From Candidatus Cloacimonadota bacterium (GTDB lineage: Bacteria; Cloacimonadota; Cloacimonadia; Cloacimonadales; JAQVBK01): 36,379 nucleotides of DNA. Positions within the stretch are counted from its first letter, which is position 1. Every line of letters starts with the position of its first letter. Positions 29,714-36,379 of the stretch are shown one piece after another. A program made the position numbers and the translations under genes. The notes under the pieces were generated by a model. It had not been told where the DNA came from and ran no database searches. It saw nothing but the letters and a program-made list of their open reading frames with translations. The stretch spans positions 1-36,379 of the forward strand of contig JAQVBK010000006.1 in assembly GCA_028690365.1 (NCBI GenBank). The letters run 5' to 3'.

Positions 29714-31253
29714 CTTTTCTACTGAAATCGCTAAAATTTATCGTGTGGGAAAACTGATTCCAAACAAATTTATCAGAGAGAAGATATAACTCTTTTGGAG
29801 CATATAATGGAATGACAAAGAAAGTGTTTTGGGCAACTTCAGCTATTTTCAGTACAGCTTCTTCATTCAGTTCAGGATCAATTTCCAAGTCAATGTGATT
29901 ATCGAAAAGTATTTTCAATTCATTATCCACATTTCCAAACCTATTTAAAAGTCCTTTATTTTCATCGTGATGATAGAGTCCGAAGATTGAAAAAAAAGAA
30001 TAGTCTCCCGGATTTCTAAAACCTGTAATGTATGCAGAGGAGTTGCTTTCTGAGAGTTTATTGTAAAATGATTCTGAGTTATTGTAGCAGATTTCTGCCG
30101 TTATTCCGATATTTTTCAGGCTATTTTTGATAAATTCACCCAGTTCATAATCCATCGGATATTTATTTTGAATGCAATCAATAGTTAAGTTAAAGCCATT
30201 CAGATATCCTGCTTCCTTCAAAAGTTTGCTAGATGTATCCGGATTGTATTCAATAGGAGTAAGACTATGATTAAAACCGTTTGACTCCGGTAATGATGGT
30301 TGGCTTAAAACAATTGCGCTATACTGTAAATAGCGACTCACAAAAGTATGGGTGTCAATTGAATGAGCAATTGCTTTTCTGACTCTGATGTCAGTGAATG
30401 GATTTTGTTCCAGATCAATCATTGGTGATTTGCTTCGTCTGGCATCTAGCATCATGTACATAACGATGTTACCGGTTTTTTCTATTATATTAAAGGATGA
30501 ACGTTTTTGCAGAGTTTTAACTTCATTTACAGGTAAATCCATCAACAAATCAATTTTGCCGTTATAAGCAGCGTTAAGTTGGTCAGCTCTTTCTTTTATC
30601 TTAAAGATTTTAATTTTATCGATGCTTGCAGGTTCTCCCCAATATCTATTAAATTTTTCAAGGACAATTAGGGAGTCATTATTGGAACTGAGATAATACT
30701 TACCTGTGCCTACAGGATTTTTTGCGATTTCATCGTCAGTAAACTGTGAGAGTATTTCTGAATTATAAATTGGTAAACCGGCAAGAGTGAACATTAGAGA
30801 TTTAAAGTCAGATTTGTAGGTAAATTCTATGCTGAATTTGTCGATGATTCTGCAGATAAGCTCTTCAGCCATCTGTGGGTCCTTCATGAGAGATACATCA
30901 CTATTAAGTGCCCTGTTAAGACTTTCGATTACATCTTGACTGTCTAGCAACTTGCCATTATGAAAATGAACCCCTTCTCTGATTTTAAATACAATAGTTG
31001 AGTCAGATGAATTCAACCAGCCACTGGTTAAGATTGGCTTAAAAGTAGAATGCTCATATTCTAAGAAATATTCAAAAATATTACTGTTAACCAGCGTTGT
31101 AAAATGTTCGTTTCTGGTGATTTTGTCAAATGTCTCAGGAAAACTGGAAAAAGCTACTTTTAGTTCACTGGTTTCCTGTTTATTTGAACAGGATGTTGCT
31201 GTTACAATGAGTAACAGCAACAATAAGATTAAAGGTTGCAGCTTGATTTGCAT
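29700..31253 (-). CDS. Family 5 extracellular solute-binding lipoprotein (SBP_bac_5)
   Basis: Lipobox-like LLLIVTATSCSN; VFKIREGVHFHNGKLLDSQDVIESLNRAL, NPVGTGKYYL, VRKAIAHSIDTHTFVSRYL. Confidence 0.9.
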   Translation of the reverse strand: MQIKLQPLILLLLLLIVTATSCSNKQETSELKVAFSSFPETFDKITRNEHFTTLVNSNIFEYFLEYEHSTFKPILTSGWLNSSDSTIVFKIREGVHFHNGKLLDSQDVIESLNRALNSDVSLMKDPQMAEELICRIIDKFSIEFTYKSDFKSLMFTLAGLPIYNSEILSQFTDDEIAKNPVGTGKYYLSSNNDSLIVLEKFNRYWGEPASIDKIKIFKIKERADQLNAAYNGKIDLLMDLPVNEVKTLQKRSSFNIIEKTGNIVMYMMLDARRSKSPMIDLEQNPFTDIRVRKAIAHSIDTHTFVSRYLQYSAIVLSQPSLPESNGFNHSLTPIEYNPDTSSKLLKEAGYLNGFNLTIDCIQNKYPMDYELGEFIKNSLKNIGITAEICYNNSESFYNKLSESNSSAYITGFRNPGDYSFFSIFGLYHHDENKGLLNRFGNVDNELKILFDNHIDLEIDPELNEEAVLKIAEVAQNTFFVIPLYAPKELYLLSDKFVWNQFSHTINFSDFSRKDDKQ

Positions 31254-31281
31254 AACCTGATTCTGATAATTGATAAAAATG

Positions 31282-33260
<1,979 letters not shown>

Positions 33261-33333
33261 AAGTCCTCCCTTATTGATTAGATGCAAAACTTAAGCTTTC
33301 AAATCAATTTTAATGTCAAGCAAATTGACAAGT

Positions 33334-35325
33334 TTATTCTGATATGAGAATGTTTTCTTCTCCTTCAGTGACGAGTTTGATCATATATTCTGCGGATTCA
33401 TGTAAATCTCCGGTTGGAAATTGAAGAACTTGCTGGAACAATGTTACAGCTTCATCTGGATTGTTAAGTTCTTCAGCGTAAATAAATGCTTTCATGAAAA
33501 GTGCCTTGTAATCGTCTTTATTGTTTTTGTAAACATCGATGATTTGATTGTAGTAATCAACTGCATTTTTGAATCGTTTTTTGAGTTGAGATTCTTCGGC
33601 AAGTTCAAAAAGTTCTTCAGCAGATAAACTGGTTTTAAGTCTCTCAGAAAAAATAGTGATTTTGTATTCAGCAAACAACTCTTCTTTTTTCTGTTCAAAG
33701 GCTTCTTTTTGTTTCTCTCTTTTAACTATATCTAATATGGAATTTTTAACTTCACTCAGAGGAATATGACTTCCGGGGGTTTCACTTAAGATTCTGACAA
33801 AAACAAATTCGTTTTTTGTGTTTCTGGTAATCTCAGAAAGATTGCCAACTTCAGTATTCCAGATAATCTGCGATAATTCATCATCTTTACCTATGCCGGG
33901 AATTACTCCATTATTGAATACTTTATCAATTGTGCTTTTATAGTTAGGCAAGGCAGATTCTGTGATTATCTTGTCCAGTTCATCAAAATTGTTCTTCTTT
34001 AAAGCTTTAGCAGCTGCTTTGAGACTTCGTTTAGCAATTTTTTCTGTTTCAAAAGCAAATAACTGAACTGAACGCTCTGTCTTTGTTTCATATTTCTCAA
34101 GATTTTCATTGTAATAATTATTAACATCATCGTCAGTTATCTCAATCAAGTCGATAACTGTTTCCTTATATGCAGTTCGTATCAAAACTGATTTTCGTGC
34201 ATGTTTAACTTCAAACATATTGTCAATTTCCGATTTATATTTCTTTGTCTGTGAGTCTATATATAGAAGTCTATTGTCAATAACGGATTGCCAATATTGA
34301 GTGTTGTTGTCAGGGTTCTTTAGTCCTGCTGCCTGCTGGGAGGTAATCTGGGAAAGAAAATCGATATAATCAGCTACTGTAAGCTTTAGTACCGGACTCT
34401 TGCTATTAATAATATGTTTATCCATAATATCTATATATGAAAGACTGTCATCAAAGTTTACGCTAACTAATAATTCGTTGTCAAAAACTACATTGTATTT
34501 TTCTTTAAGTTCGGCTTGTTTTTTGTCGTTCAACTCTTTTTCTTTTTGAGGTAATAGAGATGCTGTTATCTCTTCTCTAATTTCATCTAAAGGTCTGATG
34601 TATTCAGGCTTGAGTTGAGTAACAATAAAGAAATGTATACCTGATTCAGTTGTTATGGGACCATTGAAGATTGCTACATCAGCTTCCAATATTCTTTTTT
34701 CAAGTTCAGGATCTTTTCCTATCAGTGGAATGTATCCCTCACCTTTTATGTTTCGTATTTCACCTTTCTTATTTTTTGAAGATGCATGATTTGAATATTT
34801 TTCTACCAAAGCATCAAAGTCATTGTTGTCGGCGTATTCCTGGATAATTGTGTCGACTAATCCTTCATCACTGATTCTTAAGTACTTTATATCAGTGCTT
34901 GATTTAACTCTGAATTTTTCTTTGTTTTCATTGTAATAATCGGAGAGTTCTTTTTCAGAAATTGCAGCTTTATCTGTAACTTCTCTTTTAAGATACTCCT
35001 GTGCATAATAGGGGATTACTGTGTTCTGGATAATTTCCTGAATCAATGGGCGATCTTCGATCTTCATTTCCAAAGCTTTCAGATAAAAAGCTTCTTCAAT
35101 TGCCATGTTTTCAAGAAGCTTTATTTGTGACTCCATGGTTTGATACTGGCTCCTATACATCTGAGGTATTTTCGATAGTCTTGTATCCAGGTCTTCTCTT
35201 GTTATGCCTGAATTGCCGATTTCTACAAGATATTCCGTACTGTTTTCAGAGGCGAAAAGAAAAAGATTAAATTGAAAAAATGTTAAGATTAACATTGTGG
35301 TTAAAAGATAGTTTTTTGACTTCAT
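33334..35325 (-). CDS. Periplasmic parvulin-type PPIase/chaperone with two parvulin-like modules and C-terminal TPR-like helices
   Basis: Signal peptide; two copies of a (S/T)xxD/ELxxYYNEN(K/L)EK(F/Y) segment followed by rotamase-like GY/GVIPxIGKDxEL; C-terminal AEESQLKKRFKNAVDYYNQIIDVYKNNKDDYKALFMKAFIYAEEL. Confidence 0.82.
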   Translation of the reverse strand: MKSKNYLLTTMLILTFFQFNLFLFASENSTEYLVEIGNSGITREDLDTRLSKIPQMYRSQYQTMESQIKLLENMAIEEAFYLKALEMKIEDRPLIQEIIQNTVIPYYAQEYLKREVTDKAAISEKELSDYYNENKEKFRVKSSTDIKYLRISDEGLVDTIIQEYADNNDFDALVEKYSNHASSKNKKGEIRNIKGEGYIPLIGKDPELEKRILEADVAIFNGPITTESGIHFFIVTQLKPEYIRPLDEIREEITASLLPQKEKELNDKKQAELKEKYNVVFDNELLVSVNFDDSLSYIDIMDKHIINSKSPVLKLTVADYIDFLSQITSQQAAGLKNPDNNTQYWQSVIDNRLLYIDSQTKKYKSEIDNMFEVKHARKSVLIRTAYKETVIDLIEITDDDVNNYYNENLEKYETKTERSVQLFAFETEKIAKRSLKAAAKALKKNNFDELDKIITESALPNYKSTIDKVFNNGVIPGIGKDDELSQIIWNTEVGNLSEITRNTKNEFVFVRILSETPGSHIPLSEVKNSILDIVKREKQKEAFEQKKEELFAEYKITIFSERLKTSLSAEELFELAEESQLKKRFKNAVDYYNQIIDVYKNNKDDYKALFMKAFIYAEELNNPDEAVTLFQQVLQFPTGDLHESAEYMIKLVTEGEENILISE

Positions 35326-35371
35326 TATTTGAACTCCTTATTATTTTTTTAAATAAATACATAAAAAAAAA

Positions 35372-35390
35372 TTGACTACTTATGAGTCAA
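35372..35390. promoter_or_regulatory. Inverted repeat TTGACT-N7-AGTCAA in divergent intergenic region (possible operator or overlapping -35 elements)
   Basis: TTGACT (35372-35377) ACTTATG AGTCAA (35385-35390), perfect 6-bp arms. Confidence 0.35.
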
Positions 35391-35466
35391 GAAATTAAAA
35401 GACGCACTGATTACATGAACCAAATAATATGTATAAAGTTTCAAAAGATTTGGAGAAATGTTTAAT

Positions 35467-35483
35467 TTGGAATGTAATTTGCT
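35467..35483 (+). promoter_or_regulatory. Putative sigma-54 (-24/-12) promoter of the pilin gene
   Basis: TTGGAATGTAATTTGCT: GG (35469-35470) and GC (35481-35482) separated by exactly 10 nt, matching YTGGCAC-N5-TTGCW at most informative positions; about 52 bp upstream of the pilin ATG. Confidence 0.7.
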
Positions 35484-35534
35484 TCAAAAAAGTCATCATC
35501 AAAAAATAGATGAACAAAGAACGTAGGAGGAGAA

Positions 35535-35960
35535 ATGTTTAAAAGTTTAAACAACCAAAAGGGTTTTACCCTCGTCGAAATTCTTGTGGTGGTAATTATT
35601 GTGGCTATCTTGGCAGCAATAGCAGTACCAACTTACATGAGGTATGTGGAACAGGCCAGATCTTCTGAAGCTCAGGCTGCATTAAGTAGTATCAGAACAG
35701 CATTTAGAATTTACAGACAGACTTATGGAACTACTGAAGGTTATCAAGTTGAAGATGCTCTTAAGGATGCAAAATTAGGAAATGCAACTGAAAAGAGATG
35801 GACATTTGAAGCAATTGGCAATCCACCTAACAGATACGTGGCAACTTCTACTGCAGATTTTCCAGCCGGTGAAGGCAAACAAGTAATGTATGATGAAAAG
35901 GAAGCTAAATTCCATGGTTATGGAATTGATGAATGGACTGACGAACAGGAAGATTTTTAA
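35535..35960 (+). CDS. pilA: Type IV pilin / pseudopilin major subunit-like
   Basis: Class III leader QKG|FTLVEILVVVIIVAILAAIAVPTYMRYVEQARSSEAQAALSSIRTA; RBS AGGAGG. Confidence 0.9.
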   Translation: MFKSLNNQKGFTLVEILVVVIIVAILAAIAVPTYMRYVEQARSSEAQAALSSIRTAFRIYRQTYGTTEGYQVEDALKDAKLGNATEKRWTFEAIGNPPNRYVATSTADFPAGEGKQVMYDEKEAKFHGYGIDEWTDEQEDF

Positions 35961-35975
35961 TAATCGGAGGCTGGT

Positions 35976-36379
35976 TTGACAATACAAGATCTACTAAGAT
36001 TTACTTCTGATGCGGGAGCTTCTGATTTGCACGTAAGTGCCGGATCATATCCGATGATTCGTGTACATGGTCAGATGAAAAGATTAAATCTTCCCAAAAT
36101 GAATGAGTCAGAAGTAAGAGACCTCGTTTTCAGTGTAATGAACGAGTCACAACGAGAACTCTTTATAAAAGAGCTCGAGATAGATTTTTCCACCAAACTA
36201 AGCAATGATGTTCGTTTCCGAGTTAATGCCTTTCATCAGGTTAATGGAATAGGTGTAGCATTTAGAGTTATTCCTAATGAAATTAAAAGTTTTGAAGAGC
36301 TTCGTCTTCCTGACATTTTAAGAAGACTTGCCTTGAAAGACAAAGGATTGATTTTGGTAACTGGCCCCACCGGTAGTGG
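35976..36379 (+). CDS. pilT: Twitching motility ATPase PilT (N-terminal part; truncated by window edge)
   Basis: Own translation from TTG at 35976 (RBS CGGAGG): TIQDLLRFTSDAGASDLHVSAGSYPMIRVHGQMKRLNLP...DIDFS-like EIDFSTKLSNDVRFRVNAFHQ...LPDILRRLALKDKGLILVTGPTGSG, ending in the Walker A motif. Confidence 0.92.
   Translation, partial: MTIQDLLRFTSDAGASDLHVSAGSYPMIRVHGQMKRLNLPKMNESEVRDLVFSVMNESQRELFIKELEIDFSTKLSNDVRFRVNAFHQVNGIGVAFRVIPNEIKSFEELRLPDILRRLALKDKGLILVTGPTGS

Overview
The window is an AT-rich, gene-dense stretch of a Gram-negative bacterial chromosome. An LpxK homologue, outer-membrane-type proteins and type IV pilus genes support the Gram-negative call; the overall style suggests an uncultured lineage such as Cloacimonadota, but that is only inference. 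No rRNA, tRNA, CRISPR array, transposase or prophage was seen. Main blocks are: (i) a secreted repeat-domain protein open at the left edge (missing from the ORF track), followed by a repeat-rich intergenic region with a G10 tract; (ii) guaA and tatD; (iii) a 1418-aa activator combining an N-terminal P-loop ATPase, TPRs, a GAF-like region, a sigma-54 AAA+ domain and a Fis HTH, overlapping an exonuclease-DinG helicase gene; (iv) a long minus-strand cluster: purA, outer membrane protein, FKBP-like, RsbW-like ATPase, STAS, hybrid CheA, MORN-like protein, lemA, lpxK and two small unknown proteins; (v) a plus-strand M23 peptidase-xseB-prenyl synthase-dut-nadA cluster; (vi) a minus-strand cluster: double-parvulin/TPR protein, fba, gapA, orphan SBP_bac_5 lipoprotein, PAS membrane protein and hybrid histidine kinase; (vii) a type IV pilin with a near-consensus -24/-12 (sigma-54) element and a truncated pilT. 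The most interesting candidates are the CheA/STAS/anti-sigma-like cluster, the permease-less SBP-PAS-kinase trio next to glycolytic genes, the double-ATPase sigma-54 activator, the exonuclease-DinG with a complete Fe-S cysteine set, and a PurA with an unusual GDEAKAK P-loop.
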